From: Bacteroidota bacterium
Lineage (GTDB): Bacteria > Bacteroidota > Bacteroidia > Bacteroidales > UBA10428
Length of the DNA stretch: 64,000 bases
Direction of reading: 5' to 3'
Assembly: GCA_023442525.1 (NCBI GenBank)
Contig: JAEZZA010000016.1
Span: 42,841-106,840 of the forward strand
Shown: piece by piece, positions 53,460 to 61,477 of the stretch
Layout of the letters: each line of letters opens with the position of its first letter
Position numbering within the stretch: position 1 is the first letter of the stretch
Program-made: the position numbers and the translations under genes
Notes under the pieces: generated by a model
What the model was told of the DNA's origin: nothing
Database searches by the model: none
What the model saw: the letters and a program-made list of their open reading frames with translations, nothing else

Positions 53460-54260
53460 TTACTCACTCTGCCTTTTCCTGGCAAGCTTTTGTAAATCCA
53501 CGATCAGCCGGGAGGCATCTTTCTGCCTCGGATGATCTTTGGAAAGTCTGATTTGTTCCATAATATCAATGGCCTCGGGAATATTTCCTTTTTTAATATT
53601 GATTAACCCCATAAACCACAAGGTTTCATCGGCGTATACGCTGAAAATCGAAACACGGTTTAAATATATCAATGCACTGTCGGCCTTATCCATTTCCATG
53701 TAACATATTCCACCATAAAAAAAGGCGGCTGACTTCAAATCAAATGAAGGTGATTTTAAAAGAACATTGATCCTGCCAGCAGATTCGGTATATTTCGATT
53801 TATTATATAATTCCAGGGCAGAATTCCATAATATACTGTTGGAATCGGCTTCGGAACCGCGAGTTGTTACCATGTCAATACCGGGCTTTTCGAAATATGC
53901 CAGATATAATTTGTCAGGAGTACCCGGAGTCCGGTTCAGAATACTATTGATTGCGAAGTATGCTGCTGCTGAAATGAAAATAACAGATGCGGCCATGGAG
54001 AGCCAGTATTTCCTGACAAAGCGATATTTGTTAGCTGTCTCAGCATCATCAGCCAATATTTGCTGCCGGCCGAGGAAGTTGAGTTGTGTCTTCATCCTGT
54101 TTCTTGCAGCGGTTTTTATGACTTCATTCGCTTTCTGATAAGTTCTCACTTCCAGATCGAATTCTCTGTCTTCTGACCTTCTCTTATCAAACTCCTCTCT
54201 TTCATCCTTCGATAGACGGCCATCAAAATAACTTTCAATATAATCAAACTTGCTTTCCAT
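53460..54260 (-). CDS. Membrane TPR protein, probable anti-sigma-type partner
   Basis: 266 residues. N-terminal cytoplasmic domain (1-85, I-E-S-Y-F-D-G-R-L-S-K-D-E-R-E-E-F), single hydrophobic helix (about 88-108), then TPR-like repeats (150-260, S-A-L-E-L-Y-N-K-S-K-Y-T-E-S, F-F-Y-G-G-I-C-Y-M-E-M-D-K). The I-x-x-Y-x-x-G-x-L start resembles Bacteroidetes anti-sigma-like tetratricopeptide proteins. It follows the sigma factor by 15 bp on the same strand. Confidence 0.72.
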   Translation of the reverse strand: MESKFDYIESYFDGRLSKDEREEFDKRRSEDREFDLEVRTYQKANEVIKTAARNRMKTQLNFLGRQQILADDAETANKYRFVRKYWLSMAASVIFISAAAYFAINSILNRTPGTPDKLYLAYFEKPGIDMVTTRGSEADSNSILWNSALELYNKSKYTESAGRINVLLKSPSFDLKSAAFFYGGICYMEMDKADSALIYLNRVSIFSVYADETLWFMGLINIKKGNIPEAIDIMEQIRLSKDHPRQKDASRLIVDLQKLARKRQSE

Positions 54261-54275
54261 TAATTTTGAATTTAC

Positions 54276-54821
54276 TTATGCGACAATATTCTTCTTTTGA
54301 AGGATTTCCATCAGGTGTTGAAAACAATTATATCTTTTCGAACGGGCGGTATGCGCATTTTTTAGTCCGTTTCTTTCTGCTATTTCATCCATTGAATATC
54401 CGTCGCTCCAATCCATCAAAACTTCCCTGCAAACCTCGCTTAGTTCATTGAAATAAGCCGAAAGGTCTGTCTGCCTATCAACCATCACTTCCTGTTCAGG
54501 TAATTCAGTCTTTAACTCTTCAATTGACATAATAAATTGTTTTGATTTATTAGTCGTTATTTTTCTCAAAACATCAATGCATTTGTTGTTAAATATTTGA
54601 ATAAAATAAGTTGAACACTTGGATTCCCCTCTGAACAGTCGATTGCGGACGTTTTCAACAAAGGCGGTAATTGAATCGGAATATGCGTCGAGTGCATTCT
54701 CTTTGCTTATGCCTTTTGCTTTGTGGACAAGCCTGTAGTTTTCGATATAGAACCACTCAGCCGCTTTTTGCATGGCAACTCCGCCTGATAATATATCTTC
54801 AAGTAATTTTTTCTCAGTCAT
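54276..54821 (-). CDS. Sigma-70 family RNA polymerase sigma factor (ECF-like)
   Basis: 181 residues. Region 2 (S-D-S-I-T-A-F-V-E-N-V-R ... S-K-C-S-T-Y-F-I-Q-I-F-N-N-K-C-I-D-V-L-R-K) and region 4 (Y-F-N-E-L-S-E-V-C-R-E-V-L-M-D-W-S-D-G-Y-S-M-D-E-I-A-E-R-N-G) are visible. First gene of a same-strand group ending in the CHAT protein, which is a recurring Bacteroidetes arrangement. No promoter of matching type is recognised. Confidence 0.85.
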   Translation of the reverse strand: MTEKKLLEDILSGGVAMQKAAEWFYIENYRLVHKAKGISKENALDAYSDSITAFVENVRNRLFRGESKCSTYFIQIFNNKCIDVLRKITTNKSKQFIMSIEELKTELPEQEVMVDRQTDLSAYFNELSEVCREVLMDWSDGYSMDEIAERNGLKNAHTARSKRYNCFQHLMEILQKKNIVA

Positions 54822-54945
54822 TTACAGCTGTCAGGTCAGTTATTGCAAAACAGTAACAAAAATATAACGAGTTTAGTTACGATGTGCATTGACATAATAA
54901 AGTCAGTTGCGACTAATGCAGGTATGAATTGATTTTCAATTATTC

Positions 54946-55224
54946 ATGAATGCCACGAATAAAATGAAAACAAAAACCTGTATTTTGGGCGATGTTGTAA
55001 TAGTTGCACTTTTAACACTATATCCCATATCCGACAAGGATATTTCAGCACAGGTAGATCCGAAAATTCCGAAGAAATCAGAACAGATCGTTGCTCTGTG
55101 TCCCCAATCAAACGACTCGGTGATGTTGGATACAACTTCATCAGTAATCTGCTCTTTTAAGGAGTGGAATAATAAAACCGGCGGACAGCCGGTTGGCCTG
55201 TTTAGCGTTATTTGCCGGTATTGA
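54946..55224 (+). CDS. Possible small secreted protein, weak
   Basis: 92 codons; an inner ATG (54964) would give M-K-T-K-T-C-I-L-G-D-V-V-I-V-A-L-L-T-L-Y with a possible signal peptide ending at S-A-Q. I do not recognise the rest. It sits alone between the sigma factor and the tRNA-like region. The signal-like start is the only support; it could be chance. Confidence 0.3.
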   Translation: MNATNKMKTKTCILGDVVIVALLTLYPISDKDISAQVDPKIPKKSEQIVALCPQSNDSVMLDTTSSVICSFKEWNNKTGGQPVGLFSVICRY

Positions 55225-55229
55225 ATGGT

Positions 55230-55290
55230 GTTCGTCGTGCGACTCGAACGCACGACCATCCCGACTCGCAGTCGGGATACGCTAACCAAC
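55230..55290 (-). pseudogene. Degenerate tRNA copy next to tRNA-Pro
   Basis: On the minus strand, TTGGTTAGCGTA and the T-arm segment TGGTCGTGCGTTCGAGTCGC match the tRNA-Pro exactly, but the anticodon arm differs (stem TCCCGA/TCGGGA, loop CTGCGAG, nominal anticodon GCG), and the 5' acceptor and D-arm half are absent. The 3' acceptor strand has no partner. Remnant of a tandem duplication; not expected to be functional. Confidence 0.75.
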
Positions 55291-55300
55291 GTATCTAAAA

Positions 55301-55328
55301 TATAAAAAACCACCATTACTGGTGGTTT
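55301..55328 (-). terminator. Terminator of tRNA-Pro
   Basis: Stem AAACCACC / GGTGGTTT (55307-55314 with 55321-55328) with a 6-nt loop and, on the minus strand, a following T-rich run, starting 2 bp after the tRNA 3' end. Confidence 0.75.
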
Positions 55329-55329
55329 G

Positions 55330-55403
55330 TCGGGGTGGTGCGACTCGAACGCACGACCACCTGCTCCCAAAGCAGGTACGCTAACCAACTGCGCTACACC
55401 CCG
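55330..55403 (-). tRNA. tRNA-Pro (anticodon TGG)
   Basis: 74 nt folding as a cloverleaf on the minus strand: acceptor CGGGGTG / CACCCCG with A discriminator, D-loop AGTTGGTTAG, anticodon stem CCTGC / GCAGG around loop TTTGGGA (anticodon TGG), T-arm with GTTCGAGTC. CCA is not encoded. The stop codon of the upstream four-helix-bundle gene lies inside its 5' end, so the two are probably co-transcribed. Confidence 0.95.
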
Positions 55404-55744
55404 TAACTTCTAATCATTCCCAACAGCATCTTCGAAATCTGCTCGTATCCGTCGTAAAATTCCTTGAAGGTTTCTTCATCAACCAATCCCAGTTCTTTAA
55501 GCAGTTCCAGAACAGCTACAGATTCAAATACATTACCTCTCGATTCGGTAAGATATTGCTTCTTTTCTGTATTCACCATTCTTCCTGTACCTTCGGCCAG
55601 ATTAAGAATAACATTCAGTGTTAATCGTTTCCATTGCTCCTGCAGGTACGGGTCGATTCCGGGATGAGTCAGGATAAACCTGAGAACCTTTGTACAATGG
55701 TTTTTTACAACCTGGTATACATCAAGCTTTTCGAAATCAAACAT
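55394..55744 (-). CDS. Four-helix-bundle protein (23S rRNA IVS-type)
   Basis: 116 residues from ATG 55744 (M-F-D-F-E-K-L-D-V-Y-Q-V-V; a further upstream ATG at 55780 adds 12 residues). The E-K-L-x-V-Y-Q and N-L-A-E-G-T-G-R motifs mark the four-helix-bundle family first described in rRNA intervening sequences, which also occurs as a free gene in Bacteroidetes. Function unknown. The reading frame runs 10 bp into tRNA-Pro and uses a stop codon there (V-stop from GGGGTGTAG). Confidence 0.85.
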   Translation of the reverse strand: MFDFEKLDVYQVVKNHCTKVLRFILTHPGIDPYLQEQWKRLTLNVILNLAEGTGRMVNTEKKQYLTESRGNVFESVAVLELLKELGLVDEETFKEFYDGYEQISKMLLGMIRSYGV

Positions 55745-56090
55745 GTTTGGTTTATTAGTGTCAACTGAATATTCAATCAACGGCGCGAAGATAATAATAA
55801 TTATGAAATAAAAAACCCGCCTTATCCAATCATTCCAAAGGATTCAAACCTTATGAAAAAAACAGCCAGACCAAACAAAACCTCCCCGCTCTGTTCAAAC
55901 TGTCCCTAGAGTCCCTAGGGTCTCTAGGGTCCCTGAAAGGTCAACAACATGAAACCTAACTGAAAACGCCGTTAGTGAATTCGTGGCCAAAGCTGGACAC
56001 CGGATGCCAGATACTCCCTTGCTCTCAGTGTTCCTTTGTGTACTTGGTGTGCTTTGTGTTTGAAGAAAATAATCGTAATCGTAAATCGTT
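55745..56090. other. Gap with a 9-bp tandem repeat, no gene seen
   Basis: From 55902 to 55937 a GTCCCTAGA / GTCCCTAGG / GTCTCTAGG / GTCCCTGAA series repeats every 9 bp. Otherwise AT-rich and without a convincing frame or RNA structure. Confidence 0.6.
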
Positions 56091-56468
56091 TCAAAACACT
56101 TTCACGATCTGATTTCCTGAATATGTTGCTAAAATACCCAGGAACACGCTTAAGCCGACATAAAGCGCGAAGTAAAAGATATTTCCATCCCTTAACAAGG
56201 CCATGTTTTCATTGGCAAATGCCGAGAAAGTGGTAAAGCCGCCACAGAACCCGACTGTAAGGAACATACGCCATTCCTCACTCATGTTATTACCCCGTTC
56301 TGAAATCCCAAATAACACACCAATGAGAAAACAACCCAGGATATTTACAACGAATGTCCCGAAGGGGTAAGCAGATATAACAGCATTTTGGACAAAACGG
56401 GCAGTCAGGTACCTCGATATCCCCCCGAAAAAGCTACCGGTACCAATTATGAGAATTATCTTAAACAT
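56091..56468 (-). CDS. crcB: Fluoride ion channel CrcB
   Basis: 125 residues, four hydrophobic helices. G-S-F-F-G-G-I-S-R-Y-L (N-terminus), N-I-L-G-C-F-L-I-G and G-F-C-G-G-F-T-T-F-S-A-F match the Fluc family (dual-topology fluoride channel, inner membrane). No fluoride riboswitch recognised upstream by eye. Confidence 0.92.
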   Translation of the reverse strand: MFKIILIIGTGSFFGGISRYLTARFVQNAVISAYPFGTFVVNILGCFLIGVLFGISERGNNMSEEWRMFLTVGFCGGFTTFSAFANENMALLRDGNIFYFALYVGLSVFLGILATYSGNQIVKVF

Positions 56469-56639
56469 GAATCAACATTTCAAAAATTTGTGCAATATAA
56501 TCATAAATCTGTCTTCTAAGTCTTGATGTACCCGTGAAACGGCCGCAGTCCATGAAATTTGGCGAATACGCAGTTATCAGTCACTATTCGCAGACTTCCT
56601 GACTGACTGCCCGACTGATTGTATACCTCCACAACTTCG

Positions 56640-57422
56640 TCAGCCTGTGCGGCCAGCCAACTCCGGATACTCAACATATTCCAAAACCTTTGGTGTGTTC
56701 TGAAACAGGATGTTATCCTTTTTCTGAAACCGCAGTACAGTATGAGCTTTCATAAGCTTTTCATCGAGAGGGACTAAATAACTCGAGATTTTCCTGATGT
56801 CATTTCCATCCGCCAGGTAATCCAGGGCGCTTTCACGCTGCACTAATGCCAGCATGCGGGGCCCGTTGGGTGCATCGGGATTATTATGAATTGAGGTAAC
56901 CAGGGGATTGCCCCGGGTGGTAATTATCGAAAAGAACCGTTGTATTTCACCAGTCTCTTCATCCGCCAACTCATTCCATATTCCGGCTGCATAAAAAATA
57001 CCGCCGTCGGCCGGGTAAATATAAAACGGATAGGTTTGCTTATTAAAATGATGATATTCAAAATACCCGTCAATAGGTACAATACACCGCCGCGTGAAAA
57101 TAATATCCTTATGCTGGTAAAAAGCTCTTTCACACGTCGAATTCAACAGCTCACGCTTAATTGTTTTACCGGTTTTATCCATGTATGTATAAGGAAGCGT
57201 CCATTGCATATTTTTAAATTCCTTCTTTCCTTTCTCACTTGTAAGGACAGATAAAACTGGCTTTGCCTTACCAATAGCCACATAATATTCCTGGTATTCC
57301 AGCTTTTTCTGTTCTCCCAGGAAAGTTTCGTAGAATAACTGATCAATCTCATCGAAAGTACCGCCTCTGAGCCGTTCCCCGATGATTGCCCTAACTTTTC
57401 TGGTTCCTACCCAATAGCACAT
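56640..57422 (-). CDS. SOS response-associated peptidase (SRAP/HMCES, YedK)
   Basis: 260 residues from ATG 57422, which places the catalytic cysteine at position 2 (M-C-Y-W); the longer frame to 57476 would bury it and is wrong. Other active-site residues: Asn94 (L-N-S-T), Glu122 (D-G-Y-F-E-Y), His179 in S-I-H-N-N with P-R-M. The family forms a protein crosslink to abasic sites in single-stranded DNA. Slightly longer than E. coli YedK (222). First gene of a DNA-repair cluster, divergent from the radical SAM gene. Confidence 0.93.
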   Translation of the reverse strand: MCYWVGTRKVRAIIGERLRGGTFDEIDQLFYETFLGEQKKLEYQEYYVAIGKAKPVLSVLTSEKGKKEFKNMQWTLPYTYMDKTGKTIKRELLNSTCERAFYQHKDIIFTRRCIVPIDGYFEYHHFNKQTYPFYIYPADGGIFYAAGIWNELADEETGEIQRFFSIITTRGNPLVTSIHNNPDAPNGPRMLALVQRESALDYLADGNDIRKISSYLVPLDEKLMKAHTVLRFQKKDNILFQNTPKVLEYVEYPELAGRTG

Positions 57423-57545
57423 AGTATTGTCCTTTAAAGCTAAAATAGTGCAAAACTGTGGATAACTCAAATACATTATTCTATAGTGAATACCAAATGA
57501 ATTGTTTATATTATAGTCCGTGATTTTGATTAAAATATAATCATT

Positions 57546-58865
57546 ATGTTAGAGTCGGTCAGGGAGAAACTGAATATCCTGTCAGCAGCAGCAAAATTCG
57601 ATGTATCATGTGCTTCAAGCGGGAATAACCGGAGTAATGCAACAAAAGGTATCGGCAATGCAGTAAGTTGCGGCATCTGCCATAGTTTTACAGAAGACGG
57701 TCGTTGTATCAGCCTTTTAAAAGTGCTGATGACAAACAATTGCATATACGACTGTGCCTATTGTGTCAACCGTCGCTCAAACGATCGTCCCCGGGTTACA
57801 TTCACGGTTAAGGAGCTGGTCGACCTGACAATAGGGTTCTACCGGCGCAACTACATCGAAGGCTTGTTTCTCAGCTCGGGTGTGTTCCGCAATCCTGATT
57901 ATACTATGGAACAGATGATCCAGGTGGCACGTAAACTTCGTCTCGAAGAAGGCTACAACGGTTATATACATCTGAAAGCCATTCCCGGCGCTAGCCGGGA
58001 GTTGGTGCACGAAGCAGGGATTTTTGCCGACCGGTTGAGTGTGAACATTGAAATCCCGACCAATCCGGAGTTGAAGCGACTGGCACCTGAAAAAGACCAT
58101 AAGAATATTTTCACTCCCATGACATTCATTAAGAATGAAATCATCGGGAGTAAGGAAAATCGCAGCAAGTTCAGGAACGCACCTTCGTTTGCGCCGGCGG
58201 GACAAAGCACGCAACTGATAATTGGTGCGACACCTGAAAACGACCGGCAAATCTTGCTGCTCTCATCAAACCTATACCAGTCGCAGCGCCTGAAAAGAGT
58301 CTACTATTCGGGATATCTTCCGGTTAATGAATACGACAAGCGACTACCGGTCCTAAAAGCTCCTCCCCTGGTCAGGGAACACAGGCTGTATCAAAGCGAC
58401 TGGCTGATGCGGTTTTATCATTACCGGGCCGAAGAGATAGTTGGCACCGATAACCCGTTTCTCGACCTGGAGATTGACCCTAAACTGGCGTACGCTTTAC
58501 GAAATCCGCACTTATTTCCTGTTGATGTAAACACCGCCGATTATGAAATGATACTCCGCATTCCCGGAATTGGTGTGCAATCGGCACAGCGTATCATTAA
58601 TGCCCGAAGGTTCAGGAAGCTGACCTCGCAGCATCTTTCAAAAATCGGCGTGGTTATGAAGAGAGCCAGGTATTTTATATCCGGAAATGAATTGCCGCCT
58701 TCCCTTTACAATCTCTCCCCGGAAATGATCAGGCGACACATTCTTTTATCAGAGAAAGGCAAGCGTGATTCAGGGGTTACCCAGCTCCAGCTTTTTCCGG
58801 TTCCTGAAATACGAAAGTTGAAATCAGAATCGAATTCAGAAAGTCAGAAAATGTTGACCGCATGA
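57546..58865 (+). CDS. Putative DNA modification/repair radical SAM protein
   Basis: 439 residues. Radical SAM cluster C-I-Y-D-C-A-Y-C (CxxxCxxC), N-terminal C-G-I-C-H-S-F, and a C-terminal helix-hairpin-helix type segment I-L-R-I-P-G-I-G-V-Q-S-A-Q-R. Matches the family paired with TIGR03915 proteins (TIGR03916), proposed in DNA repair. Its stop overlaps the next start by 4 bp (ATGA). Confidence 0.9.
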   Translation: MLESVREKLNILSAAAKFDVSCASSGNNRSNATKGIGNAVSCGICHSFTEDGRCISLLKVLMTNNCIYDCAYCVNRRSNDRPRVTFTVKELVDLTIGFYRRNYIEGLFLSSGVFRNPDYTMEQMIQVARKLRLEEGYNGYIHLKAIPGASRELVHEAGIFADRLSVNIEIPTNPELKRLAPEKDHKNIFTPMTFIKNEIIGSKENRSKFRNAPSFAPAGQSTQLIIGATPENDRQILLLSSNLYQSQRLKRVYYSGYLPVNEYDKRLPVLKAPPLVREHRLYQSDWLMRFYHYRAEEIVGTDNPFLDLEIDPKLAYALRNPHLFPVDVNTADYEMILRIPGIGVQSAQRIINARRFRKLTSQHLSKIGVVMKRARYFISGNELPPSLYNLSPEMIRRHILLSEKGKRDSGVTQLQLFPVPEIRKLKSESNSESQKMLTA

Positions 58866-59644
58866 GCGCACACAAGATGTATGACGGTACCTTCGACGGC
58901 TTCCTTTCTGTTATATTTGAATGCTATGCCCGAAAAGAAGAACCCATAGGTATTTCATCGATTATTAATCACCAGTCGGATTTGTTCACCGACAAGGAGA
59001 TGATTGCAACCGACATAGCCAAGGCACAGCGGGTGTGGAAGGGATTGCAGAAGATACTCGATCAGGAATCGCAGAAATTGCTTTTTGCAGCATATCTGTC
59101 GGGTGAACAAGGAATTGAAATGGCCTTATACCGGTTTATAAGTCTTTCGTTCAGTTCGCGCCAGCCTGTTAAAGATGATTACGGCGATCCGGCAGTGTTA
59201 ATGGTTCGGAAAGCTTCACGGAGAGTATCACGCGAAGCCATGCGTATGATGCAGTTCATCCGTTTTCAGCGGACCCGTGATGATGTGTACTTTGCCGCGG
59301 TCAGTCCCGACTACGACGTAATATCGATGATCACAAAACATCTGAAAGAACGGTTTGCCGACCAGAACTGGCTGGTATATGATGTCCGGAGGGATTATGG
59401 TTATTATTATGATGGCAATTCCATTGAAGAGGTTGTGATTAAGGAAAAGTCGTTCAGCATGGCTGATGGTTCGGTAGTATCCGGAGTGCTACAGGAGGAA
59501 GAAGTTTTATATCGCACCATGTGGCAGAACTATTGTTCGGAAATAACCATACGGGAGCGGCTCAATCTGAAATTACAGCGGCAGCATATGCCCAAAAGAT
59601 ATTGGAAGTTCCTTCCGGAAAAGGCTAACCGGCGGTATTTATGA
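58862..59644 (+). CDS. TIGR03915-family DNA repair protein (DUF4130)
   Basis: 260 residues. Y-D-G-T-F-D-G-F-L-S-V-I-F-E near the N-terminus and the C-terminal D-R-D/R-R-D-Y-G-Y-Y type and W-Q-N-Y segments match the partner of the radical SAM repair protein. It may have uracil-DNA-glycosylase-like fold; role in DNA repair is inferred from the pairing. Overlaps endonuclease III at its 3' end by 20 bp (convergent). Confidence 0.88.
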   Translation: MSAHKMYDGTFDGFLSVIFECYARKEEPIGISSIINHQSDLFTDKEMIATDIAKAQRVWKGLQKILDQESQKLLFAAYLSGEQGIEMALYRFISLSFSSRQPVKDDYGDPAVLMVRKASRRVSREAMRMMQFIRFQRTRDDVYFAAVSPDYDVISMITKHLKERFADQNWLVYDVRRDYGYYYDGNSIEEVVIKEKSFSMADGSVVSGVLQEEEVLYRTMWQNYCSEITIRERLNLKLQRQHMPKRYWKFLPEKANRRYL

Positions 59645-60275
59645 GAGCTGGTTTCACAACCGTGTTATAGTATTGGCAAACGTTTTTCATCATGCATTCG
59701 GGACAATTGGGTTTGGGACGGCATATTTCCCTTCCCAGGTACGACATTGCCATTCCGATTTCCCCCCATAATTCCCTTGGATATATAGCCATCAATGGCC
59801 TTTCCACCTTATCGGAGGTATCGCCTTCCGATATACCAAGGCGATTGGCTACTCTGATCACATGGAGATCAACCATAATTCCCTCAGGCTTATTACCGGA
59901 TTCACGCATAATTACGTTTGCTGATTTACGACCGATTCCGGGAAGCTTGGTAATTTCTTCGAGAGTGGTAGGCATATTTTTTTCATCGCCAAGTTTTTGT
60001 GCTATTAGAGACAACCATGTTGCCTTATGTCTGAAATTACGGACTGTTTTCAGAGGTTCCATAATCTGCTCGATACTAGCCGTGGCCAGATCGTGCATGG
60101 ACGGAAAACGGATAAAAAATTCTTTGGCTACTTTGTTTATCAGGTTATCATTGGTTTGAGCGGATAATATAACCATAACGACAAGCTGATAACGATTTGC
60201 GTAATCCAGTGGGTGTTTCCGCTTCCAGTATTTTCCGAGCAACGGCTCAGAACTTTTAACCCAGTCAACATTCAT
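59625..60275 (-). CDS. nth: Endonuclease III-like DNA glycosylase
   Basis: 216 residues. HhH-GPD motif with catalytic Lys in L-P-G-I-G-R-K-S-A-N-V and Asp in M-V-D-L-H-V; [4Fe-4S] ligands C-R-P-K-P-N-C-P-E-C-M-M-K-N-V-C. Removes oxidised pyrimidines and nicks the strand. Convergent overlap with the TIGR03915 gene. Confidence 0.93.
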   Translation of the reverse strand: MNVDWVKSSEPLLGKYWKRKHPLDYANRYQLVVMVILSAQTNDNLINKVAKEFFIRFPSMHDLATASIEQIMEPLKTVRNFRHKATWLSLIAQKLGDEKNMPTTLEEITKLPGIGRKSANVIMRESGNKPEGIMVDLHVIRVANRLGISEGDTSDKVERPLMAIYPRELWGEIGMAMSYLGREICRPKPNCPECMMKNVCQYYNTVVKPALINTAG

Positions 60276-60513
60276 GATTTCAAAGATTAGTTTCTCTTGC
60301 CATGTAACTTACAGGTATCTGTACTTACAACTACCTATAACAAACTAAAGGCGCTGGTGTTAATTTTTTGTCTTCTAAGTCATCCCCGCCAATCATTGCG
60401 AGGAGTGAAACGAGTCTCTCCCCGCAGTCTCCAGAGGGTGAAACGGCCGCAGGCCATGAAACCGTTAAAGCATCGCCTCTCTCCCTCTGGTCCCTCATCC
60501 TTTGTCCCTTATT

Positions 60514-60580
60514 AGTACATTGGCATATTGTCGCATTGGCACATTGGCATATTAGCACATTGGTATATTAGCACATTGGT
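60514..60580. repeat. CATTGGCACATTA-type tandem repeat, copy B
   Basis: At least six irregular units of about 8-11 bp (ACATTGGCAT, ATTAGCACAT and similar). Opposite orientation to copy A at 49201. Confidence 0.65.
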
Positions 60581-60590
60581 AGTATCTTTG
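60560..60590 (+). promoter_or_regulatory. Promoter formed partly by tandem repeat
   Basis: TTG at 60560-60562 (from a repeat unit) and TATCTTTG at 60583-60590, spacer 20 nt; -7 box ends 20 bp before ATG 60611. Confidence 0.55.
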
Positions 60591-60610
60591 TACAGCTTAT
60601 TCCAACCTGA

Positions 60611-61285
60611 ATGAACATAAATGTAATTGTCACCGGCACCACCGGGATGGTGGGAGAAGGTGTTTTGCTGGAATGCCTGGCACATCCTGATGTAAAACAG
60701 GTATTGAGTGTGGTCAGGAAACCATCCGGACTGAAGCATCCCAAACTTAAGGAATTGGCTATTTCCGACTTCATGAAACCTGAGGGATTCAGGAATCAGT
60801 TGGCCGGATACGATGCCTGCTTTTATTGTGCAGGAATCACATCCATTGGAGCGAGTGAAGCTGACTATACACGGATAACCTACGATACCACCATAAAATT
60901 CGCCAGGGTATTGAACGAGGTGAATAAGAACATGGTGTTTTGTTATATTTCGGGCGCTATGACGGATAGCACGGAAAAAGGGCGACTGATGTGGGCCAGG
61001 GTAAAGGGCAGAACCGAAAACGAACTGATGAGAATATTCTTTAAAAGGGCATACAATTTCAGACCGGGATTCATTCAACCTGCAGAGGGGCAGCAAAAAT
61101 TGAAGCCATTTTACAAAGTGATCGGAGTGTTTTACCCGGTTATTCGTTTTTTGTTTCCCCGATCATTTATAACAATGCAAGAGCTGGGTCAGGCAATGAT
61201 CAACAGTGTTCTCATGGGATATGAAAAACAGGTGCTGGAGATTCAGGATATTAAGAAACTTCAGAGAATGAGCCAGCCAGGATAA
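60611..61285 (+). CDS. NAD(P)-binding (atypical SDR, epimerase-like) protein
   Basis: 224 residues. I-N-V-I-V-T-G-T-T-G-M-V-G-E-G gives the dinucleotide fold (G-x-x-G-x-x-G); C-F-Y-C-A-G, Y-I-S-G-A-M-T-D and F-R-P-G-F-I-Q-P are typical of atypical SDR epimerase-type proteins. The Y-x-x-x-K of active SDRs is not seen, so it may be an oxidoreductase of altered chemistry or a binder. Stands alone before tRNA-Ser. Confidence 0.8.
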   Translation: MNINVIVTGTTGMVGEGVLLECLAHPDVKQVLSVVRKPSGLKHPKLKELAISDFMKPEGFRNQLAGYDACFYCAGITSIGASEADYTRITYDTTIKFARVLNEVNKNMVFCYISGAMTDSTEKGRLMWARVKGRTENELMRIFFKRAYNFRPGFIQPAEGQQKLKPFYKVIGVFYPVIRFLFPRSFITMQELGQAMINSVLMGYEKQVLEIQDIKKLQRMSQPG

Positions 61286-61328
61286 TGCCGGCATTTACTG
61301 GCTTGTAATCCTTTTTTCATCATAGTAT

Positions 61329-61359
61329 TTTGTGATTCAAGGCATATTTTATACTTTTG
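61329..61359 (+). promoter_or_regulatory. Bacteroidetes-type promoter of tRNA-Ser
   Basis: TTTG at 61329-61332, exact 19-nt spacer, TACTTTTG at 61352-61359 (TAnnTTTG). Predicted start of transcription about 61366, some 21 nt before the tRNA. Best promoter match in the window. Confidence 0.8.
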
Positions 61360-61386
61360 TGAAACTTTTGAAAAAGGTATTCAGTC

Positions 61387-61477
<91 letters not shown>

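Larger units (their letters stand above)
60276..60610. other. Gap with dispersed and tandem repeats
   Basis: 60390-60470 carries ATTGCGAGGAGTG (cf. 19381) and a segment GTGAAACGGCCGCAGGCC that recurs, with one or two changes, at 56534; 60514-60580 is a CACATTGG / CATATTAG tandem series related to 49201-49257; the promoter of the next gene uses its last unit. No gene seen. Confidence 0.6.

Noticed and set aside
54936..55388. Minus-strand frame of 150 codons across the tRNA area
   Set aside because: Runs through the tRNA-Pro and its pseudo-copy; translation is of tRNA sequence, not protein-like.
56469..56639. Fluoride riboswitch before crcB
   Set aside because: No recognisable conserved pseudoknot sequence by eye; a covariance search would decide.
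60297..60571. Small frames in the gap 60276-60610
   Set aside because: Encoded by dispersed repeats; no start context or family.
60512..61096. Minus-strand frame of 194 codons
   Set aside because: Antisense to the NAD-binding gene, and its end is tandem repeat (Y-Q-C-A-N-M-P-M-C-Q type).
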